From Cyanobium sp. NS01 (GTDB lineage: Bacteria; Cyanobacteriota; Cyanobacteriia; PCC-6307; Cyanobiaceae), in assembly GCF_014280235.1 (NCBI RefSeq), contig NZ_CP047940.1:2480001-2544000 (forward strand): a DNA stretch of 64,000 nt, read 5' to 3'. The position numbers were made by a program, and so were the translations under genes. Under the pieces are notes generated by a model. The model worked only from the letters and a program-made list of their open reading frames with translations. It did not search any database and had not been told where the DNA came from. Shown one piece after another: positions 46,899 to 58,858 of the stretch. Positions within the stretch are counted from its first letter, which is position 1, and each line of letters starts with the position of its first letter.

Positions 46899-48089
46899 TC
46901 AGAAGATGCCGCGAAGCAGATTGAAGGCTCCCCGGTGAAACAGCGGTGGCTTGCGGGGACCCACCCGAGCCCCTTCAGCCGGCGACAGGGTGGGGATGTC
47001 CTCCAGCAGGGGCTGGATCAGCACGGCCTGCCGTTCCAGGCGCAGGCGCCAGGCGGGCACCACCCCAGGCGCCTGCCGCTGCACCGGCTCCCCCAGGGCG
47101 CTGAACTGCAGCACGGCCGTCTGCAGCTGGGCGGTGGCCTGGGGACTCAGGCTGCAGGCGGTGCGCTGGGGTGCCAGCAGCTGACCCTCGTCCGCCATGA
47201 AGCCGCTCGCCAAAGCGGCTGGAGCCAGGGCCCCCAGCAGCGAGCCATCCCCCAGCTCTCCTGCATTGGAGGTCCAGATCACCAGGTCCCCCTCCTGTTG
47301 CCCGGGGCCGGCCACCATGGCCTGGTAGCCGAGCACCCCGGTCTGGGGCGCCCAGCTGAGCTGCCAGCGCCCTGCCACCAGGGCGGCCTGCATGGCGATG
47401 GGCTGCAGGAAGTCGTCGCCAGGATCGAGCGCGAAGGCAATCTCCGGGATGGCCTCGCCACGCACCGTGTGGGAACCCACCAGGGAGGCCGGGGCGGGGA
47501 GGGGCGGCGAGGAGAGGCTGTTGGGCCAGCGGCCCACCACCGCTCCGGGGGCCCAGTCGGGGTTGGCGGACTCCATCAGGCGGCCGAGGCGGGTCATCGC
47601 CATGGCCATGGCCCGCTGGTCTGGCAGCAGCTGGGCCAGCTCGATCACCTCCACCGGTGGGGTGGGCCCGTCCTCCGTGCAGCCCCGGTACAGCAGCAGC
47701 CGCCCCTGGGCCTGGGAAGCATCCCAGTCGTCGGCGCTCGACTGAGTTGCCCTGGAGTCCGTAGCGGCCGGAGGCAGCAGGGGCAGGGCCTCACCCAGGC
47801 CGAGGCCGGCGGGAATCCGGTGTTCCGCGCTGCGTTGCGACGGCAACGGCCCGGCGCTGCGCAGGGTGAACTCCAGGCTGCGCATGGAGGCGGGCGCCTC
47901 GGCCCGCATCAGCTCCAGCACCGCGGCCGCCGAGAGGCCGCCCCCGGCGGCCGCGGCACCGAGGCCCGAGACGGTGCGGGCCTGGATCTCGTAGCTCACC
48001 GGGGTGGCCGTGGCCGCCGCTGTGGCCAGGGGCCCCAGCAGAGCGGCCGTGGCCAGAGAGCCCCACAGACCGCAGAAGTGCCGGGCCAT
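46899..48089 (-). CDS. Secreted protein of unknown function
   Basis: 396 residues from ATG 48089, which begins a signal peptide (MARHFCGLWGSLATAALLGP). The body has Ala/Gly/Leu-rich beta-like segments: a start SYEIQARTVSGLGAAAAGGG, a central Cys in LLLYRGCTEDGPTPPVEVIE, and GEAIPEIAFALDPGDDFLQP with GRWQLSWAPQTGVLGYQAM. No enzyme motif or anchor is visible, and I cannot name a family. An Ala-rich reading like this might partly reflect base composition, but the frame is long, has a signal peptide and sits between real genes. The first eight residues of the longer frame are optional. Confidence 0.65.
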   Translation of the reverse strand: MARHFCGLWGSLATAALLGPLATAAATATPVSYEIQARTVSGLGAAAAGGGLSAAAVLELMRAEAPASMRSLEFTLRSAGPLPSQRSAEHRIPAGLGLGEALPLLPPAATDSRATQSSADDWDASQAQGRLLLYRGCTEDGPTPPVEVIELAQLLPDQRAMAMAMTRLGRLMESANPDWAPGAVVGRWPNSLSSPPLPAPASLVGSHTVRGEAIPEIAFALDPGDDFLQPIAMQAALVAGRWQLSWAPQTGVLGYQAMVAGPGQQEGDLVIWTSNAGELGDGSLLGALAPAALASGFMADEGQLLAPQRTACSLSPQATAQLQTAVLQFSALGEPVQRQAPGVVPAWRLRLERQAVLIQPLLEDIPTLSPAEGARVGPRKPPLFHRGAFNLLRGIF

Positions 48090-48133
48090 GTCACCGTTCG
48101 GGGGGCCCTGCACCCTAGGCAGCCCCTGGCTGC

Positions 48134-50857
<2,724 letters not shown>

Positions 50858-53560
50858 CTACCCACTGGGGGCATGATCGCTCAACAGCTCGATGCGACGA
50901 GTCTGCTGGCGCAGCAGGCTGCGGGCAAAGCCGGAGGACTGGTGCAGCAGCTGCTCGAAGGCGGCGGCATCGAACACGAGGGCGCGCACGGGCTGGAGGG
51001 CCGTGACGGCCGACCCCCGCGGGCGGCCACTGAGCAGGGCCATCTCGCCGAGGGTCTCCCCCGCCGCCACCCGCGCCTGCCAGTCCTCGCCGCTGACGCG
51101 GGCGCTGCCCTCCAGCAGGATCGCCATCCAGGTGGCCTCCTCGCCCGGCTGCAGGATCGCCGCGCCGGCCTGCCAGGCGCGCAGCTGGCCCCAGGCCGCC
51201 ACGTTGAACAGGGCCGAAGGCGACAGCTCCGCGAACAGGGGCACCTGCACCAGCAAGTGGAGCAGCTCGGCTTCGGCCGGCGGTGTGCCGGCCTGGAGGG
51301 TCTCGAGGTGGGCCGAACTGGGCAGGCCGCCGCGGGGCGTGCGCCGCAGCCGCGCGGCGCGGGCGGGGTCGCGCTGGTCGAGCAGCCAGAGCGACCAGAA
51401 GGCGTTCTCGGGATCGGGGTCGCTCCAGAGGTCCTCCAGCACGGCCAGCGGATCCGGCAGCGGCTCCAGCGCCAGGGGGGGCTGGAGTTCTGGAGTGGAT
51501 TCGGGCTGCGGCTCGGCGTGGGGCAGCAGGGTGAGGTCGCGGCGATGCACCTCGCCCACCACCCCGGGCGACAACAGAGCCTGCAGGGCGGCGAACTGGC
51601 GCAGCAGGGGATCGTCAGCCTGGAACTCGGCCAGCAGCGGCAGCAGCGGCAGCAGGCGGCCGACGATGCGCAGATCGATCACCGGCAACAACGGCCTCAG
51701 CAGGCCGTCGTTCGCGGCTCCGGCCTCCAAGGCGCTGCGTCGGGCCAGCTCGCCGGGCAGCTCCTCGAGGCCGGCGCTGAGCTGGCGCTGGGCGAAGGTC
51801 GAGCGCGGCCCGAAGCGCAGCAGCAGGGCCTGCCAGGCGCCATCGTCGAGACCGGAATCCTGGCGGATCATCTCCAGCCGCAGGCTCTGGGCGGCATCGA
51901 GGGCGCCGGGGCGCAGATCATGCTGGCCGGCGACCTGCAGCAGATCGTGGACAGCCTCGGCAGCGGCCTCCTCGCGCAGGTTGAGGCTGGCCCGCTGGCG
52001 GGCGTCGAGCTGCAGCAGCTGCGGGTCCTCCAGGGAGAGTTCGCGCAGGGCGGCGTGGTGATCGGCCTCCTCCAGACCCAGGGCCAGGCGCAACTCCTCG
52101 AGCTGCACGGCGCTGGTGGCCCGCTCCAGGCGGCCGCTGCGCACCAGATCGGCCAGCACGTCGCGGTAGAGCGTCTGGTTGGTGGCGGCGAGCTGGGCGG
52201 GCAGCGCCTTGGCCAGGGTGAACACCTCGCCGGGGGTGAGCTCATCGAGGGTGCGCCCATCGAGATGGGCCTCCAGATCGGGAAAGCGTTTCCTGAGCTG
52301 GGTGCGCAGGCTGGCGCTGGTGTTCTCCCGGCGGTAGGTGTCGGCGTCGCGGGGCCAGCCGCGGAAAAGCCAGATGGCGCTGGCGATCAGCACCAGGGAG
52401 CGGATCAGCTGGCCCACCTTGCCCTGCGCCAGCCCGAGGCTGGGATCGGCGAACCAGAAGAACAGGTTCACGGCCAGGAAGGTGGCCAGCAGGCGGGTGC
52501 GGGAGCGGGCCATGGCCCGGGCGCGCTCGGGGCTGTGGTCGGCGCTCAGCCCCTGGCGCAGGCCGCTCTCCAGCCAGCTGAACAGAGCCACGCTGCCGGC
52601 CCCGGCGGCGCTCAGCAGGGCCGGGATCGCCAGCAGCCGCGGCACCCCCCAGCCGGCCTCGGCCCGGGGCCAGAGGTCGAGGGCGCGGGCGGGCAGATCG
52701 GCATCGAAGGCCCAGAGGCCACTGCGCAGCATCTCGACCGTCTCCGGCCCCTGCTGGCGGGCGAGCAGAAAGAAGGCCAGCACCAGCCCCGGGTAGGAAA
52801 GCCAGGCCCAGCGCAGGCCCCGCTTGCCCTCCAGGCCGGCCCAGTAGCTGCGTTCGGCGTCGATGTCGAGGCAGGGCGACTGGCAGGCCACGCAGGCGGA
52901 GCGCTCATGGCCGTCCTCAGCCACGGTGCGGCACATCGACTGGGTGAGGCGGCTGGAATCGAGGTGGGCGGCACCGGCCAGGGGCCCGCGGGGACCGGTG
53001 ACCACCTGCTGCACCGCTCCCATCGGGCAGACGTACTGGCACCAGGCCTTGCCGGCGTAGGCCCAGCCCACGGCGACCGCCGCCGCCACGGTGAGGGCCA
53101 GCAGCAGACCCAGGCCCAGGGGGCTGCTGTTGACCGCCAGCAGGCGCAGGCACAGGCCCGCGATCAGCAGGCTCCACTGCAGGCTCAGGTGGTGGCGTCC
53201 CAGCCAGGAGTCGCCCTCCACCTTGGCCAGCTGGGGCTTGCCGTTGCGGCCCGGCACGCGGCGCTGGCGGTCCAGGGCCCGGAACAGCTGCGAGGCGAAG
53301 GCCAGCGGGCAGATGCGGCGCCAGAGCTCATGGCTGCCGGCCGCCAGGATCAGCAGACCGCTGGGCACCACCATGCCCCAGAACAGCTGGTTGCCGCCGT
53401 GGCCATGGCAGGCCAGGCCCTCAGGGCAGGGCGGCCGCCGCAGGGCCCAGTCGCTCAGGGCCGGACTCAGCAGCGAGGCGATCAGGGCCAGCCAGCCCAG
53501 CAGCAGCAGCCAGCGCACCAGGTGGGCCTGCCGTTCCGGCCAGCGCGAAAACAGCCACAT
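50858..53560 (-). CDS. Membrane iron-sulfur protein (NapH/NosR-like) fused to a cyclic-nucleotide-binding domain
   Basis: 900 residues from ATG 53560. The N-terminal 400 residues hold about eight membrane spans with cysteines in the NapH/NosR pattern: CPEGLACHGHGG (Cys45, Cys51), RRICPLAFA (Cys84), AWCQYVCPMGAVQQVVTG (Cys174, Cys178), MCRT (Cys210) and ACVACQSPCLDID (Cys223, 226, 230). Only one ferredoxin-like CxxCxxxC is present, so at most one or two clusters are likely. Residues 410-750 are a largely helical soluble region of unknown type. The last 130 residues form a cyclic-nucleotide-binding domain with GETLGEMALLSGRPRGSAV as phosphate cassette. Likely role: nucleotide-controlled membrane electron transfer, by inference. 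It ends directly at the alaS start. Confidence 0.85.
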   Translation of the reverse strand: MWLFSRWPERQAHLVRWLLLLGWLALIASLLSPALSDWALRRPPCPEGLACHGHGGNQLFWGMVVPSGLLILAAGSHELWRRICPLAFASQLFRALDRQRRVPGRNGKPQLAKVEGDSWLGRHHLSLQWSLLIAGLCLRLLAVNSSPLGLGLLLALTVAAAVAVGWAYAGKAWCQYVCPMGAVQQVVTGPRGPLAGAAHLDSSRLTQSMCRTVAEDGHERSACVACQSPCLDIDAERSYWAGLEGKRGLRWAWLSYPGLVLAFFLLARQQGPETVEMLRSGLWAFDADLPARALDLWPRAEAGWGVPRLLAIPALLSAAGAGSVALFSWLESGLRQGLSADHSPERARAMARSRTRLLATFLAVNLFFWFADPSLGLAQGKVGQLIRSLVLIASAIWLFRGWPRDADTYRRENTSASLRTQLRKRFPDLEAHLDGRTLDELTPGEVFTLAKALPAQLAATNQTLYRDVLADLVRSGRLERATSAVQLEELRLALGLEEADHHAALRELSLEDPQLLQLDARQRASLNLREEAAAEAVHDLLQVAGQHDLRPGALDAAQSLRLEMIRQDSGLDDGAWQALLLRFGPRSTFAQRQLSAGLEELPGELARRSALEAGAANDGLLRPLLPVIDLRIVGRLLPLLPLLAEFQADDPLLRQFAALQALLSPGVVGEVHRRDLTLLPHAEPQPESTPELQPPLALEPLPDPLAVLEDLWSDPDPENAFWSLWLLDQRDPARAARLRRTPRGGLPSSAHLETLQAGTPPAEAELLHLLVQVPLFAELSPSALFNVAAWGQLRAWQAGAAILQPGEEATWMAILLEGSARVSGEDWQARVAAGETLGEMALLSGRPRGSAVTALQPVRALVFDAAAFEQLLHQSSGFARSLLRQQTRRIELLSDHAPSG

Positions 53561-53658
53561 GGGGAGCGGATGGGCAGGCCGCAGGCTAGGGGCGGCAGGC
53601 CCGGCCAGCCGGGGAGCATGATCGGTTCGCAGAGGCCCTGCCCCACCGGGGCGCCGCC

Positions 53659-54093
53659 GTGAGTCAGGCCGCCAGCCCGCCATCCCGCCGCCAGTTGCGC
53701 CTGCGCTCCGTCACCTGGGCGCTGGGGGCAGGCGCCGCTGCCCTGCTGCTGGGGCTGCCGCTGGGACTGGAGGCGGCCCTGCGGGCCGGAGGCTGCGGCT
53801 TCTTCTACGGCCTGCTGGCCTTCCACCTGCAGCGGGTCGACCCCGATGACGCTCACCTGCAGGCGGGGCTGGTGGGGGCGGTGTGCGGCATCCACAGCCT
53901 CGGCCTGGCGGCCCTGACTCCATGGCCGCCGGGCCTGCCGCTGCCGGCCGCACTGGTGGCGGTTGCGCCAACTGTGATGATGGGGCTCATCCGAGCCTGG
54001 CTGCCGCTGGTCGGCGCCGCCCTGCTGCTGCACGGATCGCGCCTGCTGGCGCAACGCGTCCAGTCGGCCGAGGGGCCGACCCCCACGCCCTGA
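53659..54093 (+). CDS. Small membrane protein of unknown function
   Basis: 144 residues from a GTG at 53659. Three to four hydrophobic helices (about 18-38, 43-58, 68-88, 92-130). The motif GGCGFFYGLLAFHLQRVDPD between the first two helices carries polar residues that might be conserved, but I know no family. Divergent from the iron-sulfur membrane protein gene (98-base gap) and 37 bases before the SNF2 helicase gene, with which it may be co-transcribed. Confidence 0.6.
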   Translation: MSQAASPPSRRQLRLRSVTWALGAGAAALLLGLPLGLEAALRAGGCGFFYGLLAFHLQRVDPDDAHLQAGLVGAVCGIHSLGLAALTPWPPGLPLPAALVAVAPTVMMGLIRAWLPLVGAALLLHGSRLLAQRVQSAEGPTPTP

Positions 54094-54130
54094 CCTGCCG
54101 GGTCGAGAGACCGGTTCTGAACACCCTGGG

Positions 54131-57100
54131 ATGAGCCTGCTGCACGCCACCTGGCTGTTTCCCCCCGAAGGACCCGGGGGCCGGCTGTTCCTGTGGGCCG
54201 ACACCTGGAAAGTGGCCTCCCCGCTGCAGCCCGCCGCCGAGGCCCCCGAGCATCCCCTGGCCCTCAACGCCGACGAACTGGCCGACTGGCTCGACGACAA
54301 CGGCTACTGGGCCGAGGCCCTCAGACCCGCCCGCGCCACCCTCACCCTGCCCAGCCGCACCCAGGCGGCCCGGGGCCGCCGCGGCAGCCATGGCCAGAGC
54401 TGGTCTGGGCTGCCCCTGCAGGCCGGCGAGCCGATCCCCCGCGAGCTGCAGTGGTGGCCCTGGCAGGTGGAGGGCTGGGCCCTGCATCCGGCCAGCGCCG
54501 CCGACTGGCTCAGCCAGCTGCCCCTGGCGGGCAAGCACCCGGAAATGGCCGATGAACTGCGCTGGTGGAGCCATCTGCAGCGCTGGGCCCTGAGCCTGAT
54601 CGCCCGCGGCCGCTGGCTGCCCCAGATCGAGGAGGGCAACGGCCGCTGGCTGCCCCTGCTCAACCAGGAGGGCGACCGCCATCGCCTCGAACAGCTGGCC
54701 ATGGGGATTCCCCAGGTGGCCACCTGCGCCCTGGCGGCCGGGCCCGAGGGCGATCCCTGCCTGGCCTGCCGCAGGCCCGGCAGTGGCCGGCTGCGGGTGG
54801 CCAGCCTGGTGGAGGCCCTGCTCGATGGCCAGCTGCGGGAGACCTTCAGGCCAGCCCCTGAAGGCCTCGATCCACTGCTGCAGGCCTGGCAGAAGGCCCT
54901 GGCCAAGGGCGATGGCCGTCTTCACCTCGACGAGGAGGACGAGGAGCGCCTCGTGATCGCCACCCACCACTGGCGCGAGGCCGTGGCCGGCAAGGTGGCC
55001 CCGGCCCGGGCCTGCCTCGAGCTGTTCACCCCAGCCGAGGGGGATGAGCTCTGGGAGCTGAGTTTCAGCCTCCAGGCTGAGGCCGATCCCAGCCTGCGGG
55101 TGCCGGCGGCTGTGGCCTGGGCGGCGGGCACCCGCGGCCTGCAGCTGGGCGAGGTGGCCGTGCCCCAGCCAGGTGAGCTGCTGCTGGAGGGCCTCGGCCG
55201 CGCCCTCACGGTGTTCCAGCCCCTCGAACGGGGCCTGGACTCGGCCACCCCCACCACGATGCAGCTCACCCCGGCCGAGGCCTTCGTGCTGGTGCGCACC
55301 GGTGCCGCCCAGCTGCGGGATGTGGGGGTGGGCGTGGTGCTGCCCGCCAGCCTCTCCGGCGGCCTGGCCAGCCGCCTGGGCCTGTCCATCACAGCCGAGC
55401 TCTCCAAGAGCTCCCGAGGCTTCACCCTCGGCGAAACGCTCGACTGGAGCTGGGACTTCATGATCGGCGGGGTCACCCTCACCCTGCGCGATCTGGAGCG
55501 GCTCGCCGCCAAGCGCAGCCCCCTGGTGCAGCACAAGGGGGTCTGGATCGAGCTGCGTCCCAACGACCAGCGCAACGCCGGTCGCTTCTGCACCGCCGAC
55601 CCCGAACTCAGCCTCGACGACGCCCTGCGGCTCACCGCCACCGACGGCGACACCTTCCACCGCCTGCCGGTCCATGCCTTCACGGCCGGCCCGCGGCTGC
55701 AGGCGGTGCTGGAGCAGTACCACCAGCAGAAGGCCCCCGATCCACTGCCGGCCCCACCAGGCTTCGCGGGCCAGCTGCGGCCCTACCAGGAGCGCGGCCT
55801 GGGCTGGCTGGCCTTCCTGCACCGCTTCGACCAGGGCGCCTGCCTCGCCGATGACATGGGCCTGGGCAAGACGATCCAGCTGCTCGCCTTCCTGCAGCAC
55901 CTCAAGGCCGAGGAGGAGCTGAAGCGGCCGGTGCTGCTGGTGGCCCCCACCTCGGTGCTCACCAACTGGAAGCGCGAGGCCCATGGGTTCACCCCCGATC
56001 TGGCGGTGCGCGAGCACTACGGCCCGCGGCGGCCCAGCAGCGAGGCGGCCCTGAAGAAGGCCCTCAAGGGCGTGGATCTGATGCTCACCAGTTATGGGCT
56101 GGTGCAGCGCGACAGCGAGCTGCTGGAGAGCATCGACTGGCAGGGGGTGGTGATCGACGAGGCCCAGGCGATCAAGAACCCCGGCGCCAAGCAGTCGATG
56201 GCGGCCCGCGACCTGGGCCGGGCCGGCCGCAGCAGCCGCTTCCGGATCGCCCTCACCGGCACCCCGGTGGAAAACCGGGTGAGCGAGCTGTGGGCCCTGA
56301 TGGACTTCCTCAATCCGAAGGTGCTTGGCGATGAGGCCTTCTTCCACCAGCGCTACCGGCTGCCGATCGAGCGCTATGGCGACATGGCCTCGCTGCGCGA
56401 TCTCAAGGCCAGGGTGGGGCCCTTCATCCTGCGGCGCCTGAAGACCGACCGCTCGATCATCTCCGACCTGCCGGACAAGGTGGAGCTGCACGAATGGGTG
56501 GGGCTAAGCCCCGAGCAGAAAAAGCTCTACACCCGCACCGTGGACGAGAGCATGGATGCCATCGCCCGGGCACCTCTGGGCCAGAAGCACGGCCAGGTGC
56601 TGGCCCTGCTCACCCGGCTCAAGCAGGTGTGCAACCATCCCGCCCTGGCCCTGCGCCAGCAGCCCAGCAGCGACGACCCCCAGTTCTTCGAGGGGTTCTC
56701 CGCCCGCAGCGCCAAGCTGCAACGCCTGGAGGAAATCCTCGAGGAGGTGATCGAAGCCGGAGACCGGGCCCTGCTGTTCACCCAGTTCTCCGAATGGGGC
56801 CTGCTGCTGAAGGCTCACCTGGAGCGCAGCTGGCGCCAGGAGGTGCCCTTCCTCTACGGCAGCACCAGCAAGGCGGAACGCCAGGCCATGGTGGATCGAT
56901 TCCAGGACGATCCCCGCGGCCCGCAGCTTTTCCTGCTGTCGCTGAAGGCCGGTGGTGTGGGCCTCAACCTCACCCGGGCCAGCCACGTGTTCCACATCGA
57001 TCGCTGGTGGAATCCGGCCGTGGAGAACCAGGCCACCGACCGCGCCTACCGCATCGGTCAGCAGAACCGGGTGATGGTGCACAAGTTCATCACCAGCGGC

Positions 57101-57235
57101 TCGGTGGAGGAGAAGATCGACAGGATGATCACCGAAAAGGCCCGACTCGCCGAAGACATCGTGGGCTCCGGCGAAGAGTGGCTGGGGGGCCTGGACGTAG
57201 GCCAGCTGCGTGACCTGGTGGCCCTGGAGGAATGA
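54131..57235 (+). CDS. SNF2/RapA-family DNA-dependent ATPase (helicase-like)
   Basis: 1034 residues. An N-terminal domain of about 500 residues of the bacterial SNF2-associated type (VTLTLRDLERLAAKRSPLVQ, then HKGVWIELRP) precedes the two RecA-like lobes. Motifs: I ADDMGLGKTIQLLAFLQ (about 572-588), Ia VAPTSVLTNWKREA, II IDEAQAIKN (about 674), III LTGTPVENR, V LKAGGVGLNLTRASHV and VI TDRAYRIGQ. It should remodel DNA-bound protein or translocate on duplex DNA, likely in transcription or repair. The SWIM-domain gene begins 46 bases downstream, a recurrent partnership in bacteria. Confidence 0.95.
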   Translation: MSLLHATWLFPPEGPGGRLFLWADTWKVASPLQPAAEAPEHPLALNADELADWLDDNGYWAEALRPARATLTLPSRTQAARGRRGSHGQSWSGLPLQAGEPIPRELQWWPWQVEGWALHPASAADWLSQLPLAGKHPEMADELRWWSHLQRWALSLIARGRWLPQIEEGNGRWLPLLNQEGDRHRLEQLAMGIPQVATCALAAGPEGDPCLACRRPGSGRLRVASLVEALLDGQLRETFRPAPEGLDPLLQAWQKALAKGDGRLHLDEEDEERLVIATHHWREAVAGKVAPARACLELFTPAEGDELWELSFSLQAEADPSLRVPAAVAWAAGTRGLQLGEVAVPQPGELLLEGLGRALTVFQPLERGLDSATPTTMQLTPAEAFVLVRTGAAQLRDVGVGVVLPASLSGGLASRLGLSITAELSKSSRGFTLGETLDWSWDFMIGGVTLTLRDLERLAAKRSPLVQHKGVWIELRPNDQRNAGRFCTADPELSLDDALRLTATDGDTFHRLPVHAFTAGPRLQAVLEQYHQQKAPDPLPAPPGFAGQLRPYQERGLGWLAFLHRFDQGACLADDMGLGKTIQLLAFLQHLKAEEELKRPVLLVAPTSVLTNWKREAHGFTPDLAVREHYGPRRPSSEAALKKALKGVDLMLTSYGLVQRDSELLESIDWQGVVIDEAQAIKNPGAKQSMAARDLGRAGRSSRFRIALTGTPVENRVSELWALMDFLNPKVLGDEAFFHQRYRLPIERYGDMASLRDLKARVGPFILRRLKTDRSIISDLPDKVELHEWVGLSPEQKKLYTRTVDESMDAIARAPLGQKHGQVLALLTRLKQVCNHPALALRQQPSSDDPQFFEGFSARSAKLQRLEEILEEVIEAGDRALLFTQFSEWGLLLKAHLERSWRQEVPFLYGSTSKAERQAMVDRFQDDPRGPQLFLLSLKAGGVGLNLTRASHVFHIDRWWNPAVENQATDRAYRIGQQNRVMVHKFITSGSVEEKIDRMITEKARLAEDIVGSGEEWLGGLDVGQLRDLVALEE

Positions 57236-57281
57236 TCCTCCCCAGCCTGATCCCAGCGATTCCCACCGTCATCCTGTTGCC

Positions 57282-58208
57282 ATGACCAGCACTCCGATCA
57301 CCACCCAGCTCGGCAACGAGGGCCTCGGCCAGCAGGCCTGGTGGGTGGCCCAGTGGATGGAGCTGATCAACTCCTACCGCTTCAAGAAACGCCTGGAGCG
57401 GGCCTGGGAGTATGCCCGCTCCGGCAACGTCACCTCGATCCGTTTCGAGGGGCGCCGGGTGCACGCCCGGGTGCAGGGCAGCGGCGACGATCCCTACAAG
57501 GTGAAGCTCTGGCTCGACGTGCTCAACGACGACGACTGGGGCTATGTGCTGGAGGCCCTCAGCCAGAACGCCCGCTGGTCAGCCCAGCTGCTGGCCGGCG
57601 TGATGCCGGAGGACATCGAGCGAGCCTTCGCCGCCTCCGGCAAACGCCTCTTCCCCTTCAAGCTGCAGGAGGTGCGCAGCGAGTGCACCTGTCCGGACAA
57701 GACGAACCCCTGCAAGCACGTGAGCGCGGTGTTCTACCTGATGGGGGAGCGCTTCAGTGAAGACCCCTTCGTGCTGTTCCAGCTGCGGGGCCGATCCCGC
57801 GCCCAGCTGCTGGCCGACCTGGCCAAGCGACGCCAGACGATGCTGGCCAGACAGGCCCGCGGCAAGGGCAGCCGGCCTGCCGCGGCCCTCGCCACAGCGC
57901 AGCCCGTGCATTCGGCCATCCGCGATCCCAGCCGCTGGTGGCGCTACGAAGCCCCCCTGCCGCCCGATCTGGTGGTGATCACGCCGGCGATGGAGGGGGA
58001 AACCGGGCTCGATGCCGCCGGCCGACTGCCCCTGGCGGAGTCGCCCCGCTTTCCCGAGGCCAACGGACTGTTTCTCGAGCACCTGCTGACCTACAACCGG
58101 GAGCGCTCCAACGAGGCCATGGCCCGGGCCATGGACAACGGCAATGAGGAGAAAGAGACGGAGAAGGAGAAGGAGGCGGCGGGATCAGCCGCAGGCACTG
58201 GCTCCTGA
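57282..58208 (+). CDS. SWIM zinc-finger protein, SNF2 partner
   Basis: 308 residues from ATG 57282 (MTSTPITTQLGNEGLGQQ). The SWIM finger CxCx6CxH is in ECTCPDKTNPCKHVSAVFYL (about 133-152). The N-terminal part (GLGQQAWWVAQWMELINSYR, GRVHARVQGSGDDPYKVKLW) matches the family that accompanies SNF2 ATPases, often in one operon. The C-terminus ends in a Glu/Lys-rich tail (MDNGNEEKETEKEKEAAG) of low complexity. It probably binds nucleic acid or a protein partner of the helicase. Confidence 0.92.
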   Translation: MTSTPITTQLGNEGLGQQAWWVAQWMELINSYRFKKRLERAWEYARSGNVTSIRFEGRRVHARVQGSGDDPYKVKLWLDVLNDDDWGYVLEALSQNARWSAQLLAGVMPEDIERAFAASGKRLFPFKLQEVRSECTCPDKTNPCKHVSAVFYLMGERFSEDPFVLFQLRGRSRAQLLADLAKRRQTMLARQARGKGSRPAAALATAQPVHSAIRDPSRWWRYEAPLPPDLVVITPAMEGETGLDAAGRLPLAESPRFPEANGLFLEHLLTYNRERSNEAMARAMDNGNEEKETEKEKEAAGSAAGTGS

Positions 58209-58247
58209 ACCGGCCACGCCCCAGCCACGCCCGATCGCAGCCCACCG

Positions 58248-58763
58248 ATGATCTCCTCCCAGGCAAAGCAGAACGTCCTGGCCGGCTGGCTGCAGCCGGA
58301 CGCGCTGCAGACGGTCTGCTCGATCCTGCAGTCCCACCAGCAGGCCTTCGGCAGGCCCCTGCTGGCGGGCCTGGCCGCGGACGCCTCCGACCTGCAGCGG
58401 GCCCAGGCCCTGTTCGCCTCTCCGGCTGCGGTGCTCGCCCATGACGGCGCCGATCCAGACACCGACCCCGGCCCCCGGTTGATCTACGCCAACCGCAGCG
58501 CCCTCGTGCTGTGGCGCCGGCGCTGGGGGGAGATGGTGGGCCTGCCCTCGAAATTCACCGCCGCAGCCCAGGAGCGCAGCGGCCGGCAGCAGGCTCTGCG
58601 CCAGGCCAGGGCGGCTGAGGCCCTCAGCGGCTATGGCGGGGTACGGATCGACAGCCGGGGGCGCCGCTTCCGGATTGAGGGGGCCCGGCTGTGGACCCTG
58701 CGGGATGCCAGGGGCTGCCCCAGGGGCCAGGCCGCCCGCTTCAGCGCCTGGTACTGGCTCTGA
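58248..58763 (+). CDS. MEKHLA-domain (PAS-like) protein
   Basis: 171 residues, most of it one MEKHLA domain, a PAS-related module known at the C-terminus of plant HD-ZIP III proteins and as stand-alone proteins in cyanobacteria. Recognisable parts: VCSILQSHQQAFGRPLLAGL, LIYANRSALVLWRRRWGEMV with GLPSKFTAAAQERSGRQQAL, and YGGVRIDSRGRRFRIEGARL followed by WTLRD. Ligand and role are unknown. It ends 95 bases before flv3. Confidence 0.85.
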   Translation: MISSQAKQNVLAGWLQPDALQTVCSILQSHQQAFGRPLLAGLAADASDLQRAQALFASPAAVLAHDGADPDTDPGPRLIYANRSALVLWRRRWGEMVGLPSKFTAAAQERSGRQQALRQARAAEALSGYGGVRIDSRGRRFRIEGARLWTLRDARGCPRGQAARFSAWYWL

Positions 58764-58858
58764 GCGGCAGGTGTCGGCGGCGACAGGGATCGGTGCGGCC
58801 GATCGAGACAACGATCCGCTGGCGTTACCTACAGTCATCTTTCTTCCCGAGGGTGTCC

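Noticed and set aside
50873-53662. Plus-strand frame of about 930 codons opposite the iron-sulfur/cNMP protein
   Set aside because: Low-complexity Gln/Ala/Gly/His sequence typical of antisense frames at high GC; the minus-strand protein has spans, Cys motifs and a nucleotide-binding domain.
54300-56491. Long minus-strand open frame across the SNF2 gene (about 830 codons)
   Set aside because: It is a GC-rich shadow frame: Gln/Gly/His/Leu-rich, no domain, and fully antisense to a protein with all seven helicase motifs.
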